NCBI GenBank assembly: GCA_009773455.1
Contig: WSXU01000005.1
Coordinates: 1 to 64,000 of the forward strand
Direction of reading: 5' to 3'
Source of the DNA: Bacteroidota bacterium
GTDB taxonomy: Bacteria > Bacteroidota > Bacteroidia > Bacteroidales > Lentimicrobiaceae
Length of the DNA: 64,000 nt
Shown: positions 18,760 through 27,713 of the stretch, piece by piece
Position numbering within the stretch: position 1 is the first letter of the stretch
How the letters are laid out: every line of letters starts with the position of its first letter
The notes under the pieces: model-generated
Seen by the model: only the letters and a program-made list of their open reading frames with translations
Database searches by the model: none
What the model was told of the DNA's origin: nothing
Made by a program: the position numbers and the translations under genes

Positions 18760-21700
18760 ATGAGAAAATTAATTACAAATGTGTTTAAGGCTTTGTCATT
18801 GATGGCCTTAGTGCTTAGTTTCAGTACAGCCAAAGCCCAGTCAACTGCGCCAAACGCAGAGTCGGACTTCTTACTGACTATTCAGAATGTAGTGCAAACC
18901 GCCCCGAATATTTTCGAGTTTGATATTTATCTGCTCGACAGCGACCCAAGCCAGGACCTGCAACTGGCAACCATTCAGGAGGGGGTTAATTTCAACCTCG
19001 GTATTCTTAACGGAGGTGCAGTAACTGCTACAATGACAACCATTGTTGCCGGTTCTTCCCAGTTGCCTGCAGGGATGGACCCAATCAGTGTCAGTACCAC
19101 CTCTATCGGACTGATCCGTGTGGCAGGTAGGGCTGCCCCCGGTGCCGGAAACGGATTTATTGTTTCAAAAGTAGCACCCGGAACCAGAATCATCAGACTC
19201 AGGATGACCAATTCAGTAGCCTTTACTGCCAGTTCAACACCTGATCTTGCTTTCACCTCAAGCACAGCTACTAATCCCTCCTATGCAACCAGGGTTGCCA
19301 TTTATATCGGAACCGTAAATACACAACTTGTTGTAACCCCTGGTGTCAATGCCAACGTTCTTGAAAATCCTGTGCTTAACCCACCGGTTCCCCTGGCTTT
19401 CAATGTTACCGGCACCGGCTCCTATTGTCAGGGCGGCCTTGGTACACCGGTTGGCCTGAGTGGTTCACAAACAGGTGTAACCTATACCTTATATAAAGAT
19501 GCTGTTGCCCAGGTGCCTACAGTAGCCGGAACCGGCTCGGCCATTACCTTTGGCAACCAGACAGTAGGAACTTATACAGTGGAAGGTACCAACGGTGCAG
19601 GTACAACGGCAATGACCGGAAGTGCCGTAATTACAGAAGACACACCGGTAGCGGTCAGTGTTACTGCTTCTCCCAATGATAACAATGTTTGCCAGGGTAC
19701 ACAGGTTACCTTTACTGCTACCCCAACCAACGGCGGAACACCATCGTATCAGTGGTATCTGAATTCAGCCACTGTCGGAACCAACCAGGCTACCTATACC
19801 TATACCCCAGCCAATAATGATGAAGTCTATGTTGTCATGACTTCAAGCCTTGGCTGTACCACGGGCAATCCTGCCACATCAGGAACAACCACAATGACAG
19901 TCATCCCTTCGGTACCTGTCAGTGTAGCCATCGCCCCCGACCAGAACAATGTCTGCGCCGGAACCAGTGTTACTTTCACAGCAACACCAACCAACGGAGG
20001 TTCACCTTCATATCAGTGGTACCTGAATGGTTCAACAACCGGTGCTGACCAGGATACCTATACCTTTACTCCAGCCAATGGTGATCAGGTGTATGTTGTA
20101 ATGACATCAAGCCTCGGTGGCTGCCTCACTGGCAACCCTGCAACATCTGCAACTACAACCATGATTGTAAATTACAATCCTGTAAGTGTTACCATAGCTC
20201 CCAATGCCAACCCGGTATGCTCCGGCTCTGATGTAACCTTTACCGCCACTCCTGTAAATGGTGGAAATGCTTCCTATGCATGGTATCTGAATGGCAGCCC
20301 TGCCGGTCTCAACCAGGCTACGTTTACCTTTACACCTGCCGATGGCGATCTGGTTTATGTTATCCTGACTTCTGATCTGACCTGTACAGGTAGTACGAAC
20401 CCAGCCACATCGGCAACAACCACGGTAACCGTTACTACACCGCTGGCCGTCAGTGTTACTGCTTCTCCGGATCTGAATAACGTTTGCGCCGGTACCAGTG
20501 TGACCTTCACAGCTGTACCCACAAACGGCGGAACCCCGTCATACCAGTGGTATCTCAATGGCTCACCTGCCGGAACCAATTCCGCAACCTATACTTTCGT
20601 ACCTGCCAACAACGATGCTGTTTATGTAGTCATGACATCAGGTCTGACCTGCATTACCGGCAGTCCGGCAACCTCCGGTACGACCACCATGGTTGTCAAC
20701 CCGTTGATCCCTGTAAGTGTAACTGCTGCAGTTGATCAGAACAACATCTGCCAGGGCACCAGTGTAACCTTTACGGCTACCCCTGTAAACGGCGGAACAA
20801 CGCCATCCTACCAGTGGTATCGCAACGGAAGCCCTGCAGGAACCAATTCAGCTACCTACACCTTCGTTCCGAACAACAACGATCAGGTATATGTAATTAT
20901 GACATCAAACCTCGGAGGTTGTATCACAGGCAGCCCGGCAACTTCAAATACAACCACCATGGCTGTATACCCACCGCTTGTTGCCAGCGTTACAGCAGCT
21001 GCTAGCCAGAACAACATCTGCGCAGGTACTTCGGTTACCTTCACAGCTACCCCGGTGAACGGCGGAACCACCCCTTCATATCAGTGGTATCGCAACAGCT
21101 CCCCGGCCGGAACCAATTCAGCAACCTACACTTTTGTTCCGAACAACGGAGACCAGGTATATGTTGTCATGACTTCAGGCATTACTGTCTGTATCTCAGG
21201 CACCCCTGCCACTTCGAATACTACGACAATGGTTGTCAATCCGCTTCTGCCTGTCAGCGTAACAGCTGCTCCTGATCAGAACAATGTTTGTCAGGGTACC
21301 AGCATAACGTTCACTGCAACTCCTGTAAATGGTGGAACACCATCATACCAGTGGTACAGAAACGGTTCACCGGCAGGTGCAAACCAGGCTACCTATACCC
21401 TTGTTCCAAACAACGGTGACCAGGTTTATGTAACCATGACATCGAGCTTAACCTGTATTTCAGGCAGCCCTGCTACTTCAGCAACCACCACTCTTGTTGT
21501 TAATCCTCTGTTACCTGCAAGTGTAAGTATTGCTCCTGATCAGAACAATGTATGCCAGGGAACAAGTGTTACCCTGACTGCTACCCCGGTCAACGGCGGT
21601 TCACCAACTTACCAGTGGCGCCTGAATGGTAACATCGTCGGTACCAACTCAGCAACTTATACCTATGTTCCCAGCAATGGCGATCAGGTATATGTCGTCA

Positions 21701-22806
21701 TGACTTCAAGCCTGACAACCTGTGTAACCGGTAGCCCTGCAACATCAAATACGGTTACCATGGTAACCTATCCGGGTGCTGCTGCCACTGTTACCATTGC
21801 TGCCGGATCAAACGATGTTTGTGAAGGAACCGAAGTCGTGTTTACTTCATTTACCAATGTTGGTGGTAACCTCACCTATCAGTGGAAAGTAAACGGCGTT
21901 AATGCAGGTACCAACAGCTTCCAGTTCTCTTATGTTCCTGAAGACGGTGATGAAGTACTTGTTGTTATGACCACAGACCTGCTCTGTATCTCAAACAACC
22001 CGGCAACATCAAACACCATCGAAATGATCGTTAACCCGGTTGTAGAAGTTGAAGCTACCATCGAAACCGAAGACAACGGCGTTTGCGCCGGTGATATGAT
22101 GTATTTCACATCAACCACAGCCAATGGCGGTTCAGATCCTGTTTATCAGTGGCAGGTTAACGGCGTTAATGCCGGAACCAACAGCGCTGAATTCTCCTAT
22201 GCTCCTGAGAACAACGACGAAGTACGTCTGATCTATACTTCAAGCCTGTTCTGTGCCATCAATAACCCTGCTGCTTCCAATATCATCGAAGCCATGGTTT
22301 ATGATCTTCCTGTAGTTACCTGGGTTTATGAATACGATACCCTTTGTTCAAACTGGGGTCCTGTTGAATTAACCGGTGGTATTCCTGAAGGTGGTGTTTA
22401 CTCAGGTCCGGGCGTTGCCGACAATATGTTCTCACCAGGCGTAGTTGGTGTTGGCGAGTATACACTCACTTATACTTACTCCACAGAATTTGGTTGTGAA
22501 GGTTCTGCTGATTTCACCGTTTATGTTGATGAATGCATCGGCGCCGGCAATCTTACTCCAAACAGTTCATCTGTTGTTCTTTATCCGAATCCTGCCAACG
22601 ACAGGTTATTTGTAAGGATCAACAATCCTGCTGTACCCAATACCATCAGAGTCTACAACACAACCGGTAATCTGATGTTCGAAGCCAATGAAATGGCTAA
22701 GATCAGTCAGAACGGAATCAGTGTTGGCCAGTTCAGTTCGGGTACCTATACCCTGCAGCTGATCTTCAGCAATGGTATCGTTAATAAGGTTTTCATTGTT
22801 AAATAA
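18760..22806 (+). CDS. Secreted Ig-like repeat protein with T9SS type A C-terminal sorting domain
   Basis: 1348 aa; signal peptide; beta-rich N-terminal domain (FEFDIYLLDSDPSQDLQLATIQEGVNFN); ten ~88-aa repeats; LYPNPANDRLFVRI...GTYTLQLIFSNGIVNKVFIVK. Confidence 0.9.
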   Translation: MRKLITNVFKALSLMALVLSFSTAKAQSTAPNAESDFLLTIQNVVQTAPNIFEFDIYLLDSDPSQDLQLATIQEGVNFNLGILNGGAVTATMTTIVAGSSQLPAGMDPISVSTTSIGLIRVAGRAAPGAGNGFIVSKVAPGTRIIRLRMTNSVAFTASSTPDLAFTSSTATNPSYATRVAIYIGTVNTQLVVTPGVNANVLENPVLNPPVPLAFNVTGTGSYCQGGLGTPVGLSGSQTGVTYTLYKDAVAQVPTVAGTGSAITFGNQTVGTYTVEGTNGAGTTAMTGSAVITEDTPVAVSVTASPNDNNVCQGTQVTFTATPTNGGTPSYQWYLNSATVGTNQATYTYTPANNDEVYVVMTSSLGCTTGNPATSGTTTMTVIPSVPVSVAIAPDQNNVCAGTSVTFTATPTNGGSPSYQWYLNGSTTGADQDTYTFTPANGDQVYVVMTSSLGGCLTGNPATSATTTMIVNYNPVSVTIAPNANPVCSGSDVTFTATPVNGGNASYAWYLNGSPAGLNQATFTFTPADGDLVYVILTSDLTCTGSTNPATSATTTVTVTTPLAVSVTASPDLNNVCAGTSVTFTAVPTNGGTPSYQWYLNGSPAGTNSATYTFVPANNDAVYVVMTSGLTCITGSPATSGTTTMVVNPLIPVSVTAAVDQNNICQGTSVTFTATPVNGGTTPSYQWYRNGSPAGTNSATYTFVPNNNDQVYVIMTSNLGGCITGSPATSNTTTMAVYPPLVASVTAAASQNNICAGTSVTFTATPVNGGTTPSYQWYRNSSPAGTNSATYTFVPNNGDQVYVVMTSGITVCISGTPATSNTTTMVVNPLLPVSVTAAPDQNNVCQGTSITFTATPVNGGTPSYQWYRNGSPAGANQATYTLVPNNGDQVYVTMTSSLTCISGSPATSATTTLVVNPLLPASVSIAPDQNNVCQGTSVTLTATPVNGGSPTYQWRLNGNIVGTNSATYTYVPSNGDQVYVVMTSSLTTCVTGSPATSNTVTMVTYPGAAATVTIAAGSNDVCEGTEVVFTSFTNVGGNLTYQWKVNGVNAGTNSFQFSYVPEDGDEVLVVMTTDLLCISNNPATSNTIEMIVNPVVEVEATIETEDNGVCAGDMMYFTSTTANGGSDPVYQWQVNGVNAGTNSAEFSYAPENNDEVRLIYTSSLFCAINNPAASNIIEAMVYDLPVVTWVYEYDTLCSNWGPVELTGGIPEGGVYSGPGVADNMFSPGVVGVGEYTLTYTYSTEFGCEGSADFTVYVDECIGAGNLTPNSSSVVLYPNPANDRLFVRINNPAVPNTIRVYNTTGNLMFEANEMAKISQNGISVGQFSSGTYTLQLIFSNGIVNKVFIVK
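19648..22306 (+). repeat. Ten tandem ~88-aa Ig-like repeats (approximate bounds)
   Basis: Consensus PVSVTAAPDQNNVCQGTSVTFTATPVNGGTPSYQWYRNGSPAGTNSATYTFVPNNGDQVYVVMTSSLTCISGSPATSNTTTMVVNP. Confidence 0.9.
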
Positions 22807-22821
22807 CCGATATTATTGAAT

Positions 22822-22855
22822 AAAAAAACCGGCAAATTTCTTTGCCGGTTTTTTT
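22822..22855. terminator. Bidirectional-looking hairpin terminator
   Basis: aaaaaaaccggcaaa / tttgccggttttttt, 4-nt loop, between convergent genes. Confidence 0.9.
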
Positions 22856-22928
22856 ATGACTTAATTTTTATATCGGGTAAATTTTGCAGGCCTGAGCCGC
22901 TTCCGGTTCCGGGAAATTCAACAGTTTA

Positions 22929-24479
22929 TTACAATACTTCAAATACAAGCTTATTCTCCCCTTCCTTAATCTGATAGATATTCTGCTTTGAACCGGAGAT
23001 AATTTCAAGATTAAAAGGAAGGTTGCTTTCCACCGTGATTTCGATTGGTTTTGTGATGTCACTTCGCTTTTCAGCTGTGGCAGTCACTTTTACCCTGCCG
23101 AATCTCAGGTTACGGATCCCGTGCCTGTCGATGCGCTGAATGTTCCACTGCAGTTTGTTCTCCCTGGCATCGGGTCTGAATCCAAGTATATTCTCAATCA
23201 GCAGCTGTACCGGCCCGCAACCCGTCCAGCCTACAAATCCGGGCCTTGACCAGATGCCGCGCATCGATGACTCAGGAGCATAGTTTTCCCATAGTGTACC
23301 GGTTTTCCTGTATACATTATTCATAACCTCAAGATACCTGTAAACGGCTTCAGAACTGAATTCAGCAGAACCCAGAACCCCCGGATACCGGTCAATCCCT
23401 TTGATAACCATTACATTTGTCGGGGCCCAGACACTGCCCAGCCAGTATTCACCATCGGCTTTGTACATCCTGTGATCGGCTGCCAGCGAGGGGAATGGTG
23501 TGGGTCGCCAGAAAGTCCGGGGATCCTTCAGATTTCCGATCATCGCCGATGCTTTGCTCTCATCGGCCAGTCCCGCCAGCATGGGCCAGAAACAGGCGAT
23601 CGTTTTACATTTTATCTGATTCCCCTCATCATCAACATCATAGTATAGTCCATCCTCTTCATTCCACATATACCTGTTTATCAGTTCACCTGTTTCACGG
23701 GCCTTCCGGGCATACAATCCGGCCTTGCCCCGTTCACCCATCGTTTCGCAGATGAGGGCCAGATGGTCGTACATCATCACCATCTGAGCCGACATATCGG
23801 TCCACCCGGAACCGGAACGCGGTGTGTTATCCATTCCCGACCCCAATCCGGTCTGCCAGTAGAGTCCATGCACCGTTCCGCTTTTCTTCCTGTACTGTTC
23901 CAGCCAGCCGGCATATTTCTCCAGTGGGGTCAGAATGGATGCAAACCTGGAATCATCGCCCGACAGAAGATAATACTGCCATTCGATCCAGCTGAACAAT
24001 GGCGGGTTCACCGTATGTTCCCTTCCACCGAAAACAAAGTCACGTCCATCGGTTTCACTTATTTCGCGACAGATGTACCCGTTTTCATACTGCATCCTGT
24101 AAAAGTTATCCAGAGAACCTATGGCCGGGAAAATATGGTAACCATAACGCGAAAACATCAGCATGAAAAAGGTATCCCACTGAAAAATCTGTGGTGCAAA
24201 AGCTTCATCAATGTAATCCGATACAAATGGGGATCCGGGCATTGGATTCCTTAAATGTTCAAGCCCGATTTGCCAGGTTTTGTAGTAAAGTTCCGTCATC
24301 CAGGGATCATCCGTCAGGACCGGCTCAGGAAGCAGGGCGCGGGAACTTTCAAATTCAGGTAACTTACTACCGGAATAGACAGATTTCGGAAAATATAGTC
24401 CTCTTTTCCCTGAATCATCATACTGGGCATGGCTTACCTGAAAACACACAAGCAACAGAGTAATACTAAATAGTTTCAT
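22929..24479 (-). CDS. Secreted MGH1/GH63-like (trehalase-fold) glycoside hydrolase
   Basis: 516 aa; QWDTFFMLMF, GLGSGMDNTPRSG, WTDMSAQMVMMYDHLA, SVWAPTNVMVIKGIDRY, FVGWTGCGPVQLLIE. Confidence 0.8.
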   Translation of the reverse strand: MKLFSITLLLVCFQVSHAQYDDSGKRGLYFPKSVYSGSKLPEFESSRALLPEPVLTDDPWMTELYYKTWQIGLEHLRNPMPGSPFVSDYIDEAFAPQIFQWDTFFMLMFSRYGYHIFPAIGSLDNFYRMQYENGYICREISETDGRDFVFGGREHTVNPPLFSWIEWQYYLLSGDDSRFASILTPLEKYAGWLEQYRKKSGTVHGLYWQTGLGSGMDNTPRSGSGWTDMSAQMVMMYDHLALICETMGERGKAGLYARKARETGELINRYMWNEEDGLYYDVDDEGNQIKCKTIACFWPMLAGLADESKASAMIGNLKDPRTFWRPTPFPSLAADHRMYKADGEYWLGSVWAPTNVMVIKGIDRYPGVLGSAEFSSEAVYRYLEVMNNVYRKTGTLWENYAPESSMRGIWSRPGFVGWTGCGPVQLLIENILGFRPDARENKLQWNIQRIDRHGIRNLRFGRVKVTATAEKRSDITKPIEITVESNLPFNLEIISGSKQNIYQIKEGENKLVFEVL

Positions 24480-25001
24480 ACATCAGATTTTTAGACCTTT
24501 GATACACCGTATGTGTCTCCATGGCATTTAATCCGGCCGGGAAGAATAAGCTCTACCCATTCCAGGTTCCTGAAATTAATGAAATACCTTTCCGGACCAA
24601 TGCCATTTGAAGAACCATCACTGTAAATTTAGCACTTACAGGTTTATCTCTCCCGTTTTCCCGTACAAATACCATTTTCAATCCTGTTTTAACGGCCTGT
24701 TGGCTGAATTGAACCCCGCGTTGAACCAGGAAGGATGTTAAGTGTACATTAAACACTAACATTTATATATATTAAAATCATCGGCAGACGCCCCGGAATT
24801 CCACTTAAATCCTGTTGCCAATGGTACGGTATAAAATTTATATCTATTTGATTTAATGTTACATACACTGATATTCAGATGAAATTTCAATGGAAAAATA
24901 CAGATCAGAAAGACGCCTGTTCTGGTCCATAATTCCGCATTTTCTTTTTCTCTGCCATCATCTTTTTTACACTAACCCATACAGTTCAACCTGTTTTTAT
25001 T

Positions 25002-25009
25002 TATATTTG
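25002..25009 (+). promoter_or_regulatory. Bacteroidetes -7 element candidate TATATTTG
   Basis: 64 bp upstream of the ATG at 25073. Confidence 0.35.
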
Positions 25010-25072
25010 CGCTGTTCAGGAACACGTTTCCTGAAGTTCCACTTATGAAGATTTTCCTCTTAATTCACCTGC

Positions 25073-25819
25073 ATGAAAGATAATAACCACAATGCGCTGA
25101 ACTTTCATGTGTCGGTCGACTGTGTTATTTTTGGGTTTGATTTTGGCAAGCTGAATGTCCTGTTGCTTGAGCGAAATTTTAACTACGGAGGTATTGAATA
25201 TAACGATCTGAAACTTCCCGGTGACCTGGTTCGTAAAGATGAAGATCTGGACACTGCTGCTTCCAGGGTTCTGAAGGAGCTTACAGGGCTTGAAAACATC
25301 TACCTTAAGCAATTTGCTGCCATTGGAACACCCAACAGGCTGAACCGGATTGACAGGGATATGGAATGGCTGAGGTCCATCGGCCATCCTGAAGAGGTCG
25401 TGGTAACTGTTGCCTATTACTCACTGATTAATATTGATCAGGATAAAATCGATAAATTCGGATTACAGGCCAATACCCGCTGGCATCCGGTAGCTGATAT
25501 TACGGAGCTTGCTTTTGACCATATGGAGATTCTTTCCGATGCCTTGACAACCCTGAGAACTGAGTTGAGGTCAAACCCGATCGGATTTGAATTACTGCCG
25601 GCCAAATTCACCTTAAGCCAGCTGCAGAAGTTGTACGAGGTCATTCTGGGAACCAATCTTGACAAAAGGAATTTCAGAAAAAAGGTTTCAAATATGCCCT
25701 ATGTTGTTCCCATCAACGAAAAAGAAAAAGGTGTATCTCACAAACCTGCCCGCTATTTTATCTTCAGCAAAAAGGTGTACGAAAAGACAAGGAAAAATTC
25801 TTTCGACTTTTCTGTCTGA
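25073..25819 (+). CDS. Nudix-domain/winged-helix transcriptional regulator (NrtR/AraR-like)
   Basis: HVSVDCVIFGFDFGKLNVLLLERN...LPGDLVRKDEDLDTAASRVLKELTGL; C-terminal FELLPAKFTLSQLQKLYEVILGTNLDKRNFRKKV wHTH. Confidence 0.85.
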   Translation: MKDNNHNALNFHVSVDCVIFGFDFGKLNVLLLERNFNYGGIEYNDLKLPGDLVRKDEDLDTAASRVLKELTGLENIYLKQFAAIGTPNRLNRIDRDMEWLRSIGHPEEVVVTVAYYSLINIDQDKIDKFGLQANTRWHPVADITELAFDHMEILSDALTTLRTELRSNPIGFELLPAKFTLSQLQKLYEVILGTNLDKRNFRKKVSNMPYVVPINEKEKGVSHKPARYFIFSKKVYEKTRKNSFDFSV

Positions 25820-26178
25820 TATCACAATTGTACGGAGAGTGTCATAAATTCTTTTGCCACCAAGTCACTAAGACACCAAATCGCACTAATTGAACAAATT
25901 AAATTGGAGAAATTTGGTGCTTTTTCCCATAAATCAGAACAAACTGTGCTCCCACATGCCCACCTGCGGCGGAAAAACCAGCAGTCAGGGTTTGTGGCCA
26001 AATCTGAAAAGCAAGCTATAGATTCTTGATATTGATTAAACGTTGACATTGCCGATCTTTTATGTTAATCACGAAAATTTTACCCGGACAACAAAGAATT
26101 GAAATTAACACTTCCACAATTTTAAGGACACTGTTTCGTTCCGTTCTGTGACAGCATCCGGAAAACCAGGGCAACCAT

Positions 26179-26748
26179 ATGCACAATCTTGAACCATTCT
26201 ACGCCTGGCGGCATCTATACAACGCATCCGAAGATGAGAAGTCACCGTTTTATGAAAGGGAATACAGTGAGACCGAATGTATTTACTCGGTTTACAACTA
26301 TTATATCCATCCCCAATGGGATGAAATGGGCTCAGCAACATTGTATGTAAAAATTCTGTTTGCTGATTACCACCAGCATTATTGCATCATTGAATTACTG
26401 GGAGAATGGAATGACCTGTTGTATAATGATATCATGTTTCTGAAACGGAATGTTGTTGAAGCAATGCTTGATAAGGGAATCAACCGGTTTATCCTGATCG
26501 GTGAGAATGTGTTGAATTTTCATGCCGATGATGACTCCTATTACCAGGAATGGTTCGATGATCTGGAGGACGGATGGATAGCCTGCATCAACTTCAGGGA
26601 ACATGTACTTGCAGAAATACAGCGGGGAAGACTGGATTACTATATGGCCACAGGTGGGAAGCTCAACGAGGTCAGCTGGCGGACATTGAATCCGGCACAA
26701 TTATTCACTGTGGTTGATAACCTGATCAATAAACGTCTGAATGCCTGA
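26179..26748 (+). CDS. Conserved-looking hypothetical protein
   Basis: 189 aa, host-like codon usage, ends 3 nt before the acylphosphatase gene. Confidence 0.75.
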   Translation: MHNLEPFYAWRHLYNASEDEKSPFYEREYSETECIYSVYNYYIHPQWDEMGSATLYVKILFADYHQHYCIIELLGEWNDLLYNDIMFLKRNVVEAMLDKGINRFILIGENVLNFHADDDSYYQEWFDDLEDGWIACINFREHVLAEIQRGRLDYYMATGGKLNEVSWRTLNPAQLFTVVDNLINKRLNA

Positions 26749-26751
26749 CCA

Positions 26752-27024
26752 ATGGAAAAGTCAAATGAAATTATCCGCGTTTATGGCCGGGTACAGGGTG
26801 TCGGTTTCAGGTATTCGGCGCTGCAGGCAGCCACAGGATTGGGCTTGTGCGGTTTTGTATGCAATGAACTGGACGGATCGGTAACCATTGAAGCAGAAGG
26901 CACAAGGGAGCAGATTGACCTGTTGATTGCATGGTGCAGGAAAGGAACATCACGTTCCGAAGTGAGCGAAATAAGACATTTCCCGGGTCAGCTGATGAAT
27001 TATAAGTCTTTCAGAATCCGGTAA
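26752..27024 (+). CDS. Acylphosphatase
   Basis: RVYGRVQGVGFRYSAL...GFVCNELDGSVTIEAEG. Confidence 0.93.
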   Translation: MEKSNEIIRVYGRVQGVGFRYSALQAATGLGLCGFVCNELDGSVTIEAEGTREQIDLLIAWCRKGTSRSEVSEIRHFPGQLMNYKSFRIR

Positions 27025-27034
27025 CATCACTTTT

Positions 27035-27706
27035 TTAGATTGCAGTGGCACGAAGCATTTCGCGCTTGCCCGGTGGACCGGGAAGTCTCTCGGTCGAAAA
27101 TCCTGCCTGCTGTAACGTCCTCCTGACCAATCCTTTTGCACAATAGGTAACCAGCACACCTCCGGGTTTCATGCACCTCCTTATTTTACTGAAAATCTCA
27201 GGCTTCCACAGTTCCGGCTGCGCTTCGGGTGAGAAGGCATCAAAATAAACCAGGTCAAAGCTGCCTTCCGCTGGCTCTGTTTCTTCAATTCCGGAAAGCA
27301 GCCTGATGAGCAGGAAGTCATTTCCTAAAAGGATTTTTCCGTCAGGGTTCTCATGCATAGCTGAAAATACAGGTTCAAATCCACGAAGACCTTCAGACCG
27401 GCAATAATTCAGGGCATCAACCAATGATTTACTTATGGGGAAAGGTTCACAGGCGGTATAGGTAACCGGTTTGGCCAGCATCTGATGTTCAGCAAAGGTC
27501 AACAGGCAGTTTAAACCGGTACCCAATCCTATCTCCAGGATATGGATCATCTCAGAATGCGGGGCAATGCCTTTAAGTCCCGCGTTAATAAATACATGCC
27601 TCGATTCCTGAATGGCACCATGTATGGAATGATAATGCTCTCCGGTCTGAGAATTGAAAAGTGTATGTGAACCATCACCGGTAGTTGTCATTTCCAGGTT
27701 AACCAT
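27035..27706 (-). CDS. MnmC N-domain/MnmD-like tRNA methyltransferase
   Basis: LEIGLGTGLNCLLTF; DLVYFDAFSPEAQPELW; GGVLVTYCAKGLVRRTLQQAGFSTERLPGPPGKREMLRA. Confidence 0.88.
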   Translation of the reverse strand: MVNLEMTTTGDGSHTLFNSQTGEHYHSIHGAIQESRHVFINAGLKGIAPHSEMIHILEIGLGTGLNCLLTFAEHQMLAKPVTYTACEPFPISKSLVDALNYCRSEGLRGFEPVFSAMHENPDGKILLGNDFLLIRLLSGIEETEPAEGSFDLVYFDAFSPEAQPELWKPEIFSKIRRCMKPGGVLVTYCAKGLVRRTLQQAGFSTERLPGPPGKREMLRATAI

Positions 27707-27713
27707 TCAGCCG

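Noticed and set aside
19648-22306. Tandem direct repeats as a possible CRISPR or non-coding satellite
   Set aside because: ~266-bp units in frame encode conserved Ig-like domains; no spacer structure.
23417-24463. Plus-strand ORFs (112, 163, 90 aa) across the glycoside hydrolase
   Set aside because: Antisense shadows of 22929..24479; His/Pro-rich compositional artefacts.
24553-24762. 69-aa minus-strand ORF upstream of the Nudix regulator
   Set aside because: No motif or ribosome-binding context supports it; treated as intergenic/regulatory.
25822-26049. 75-aa minus-strand ORF
   Set aside because: Translates the CACTAAGACACC-type repeat; typical spurious ORF over an intergenic repeat.
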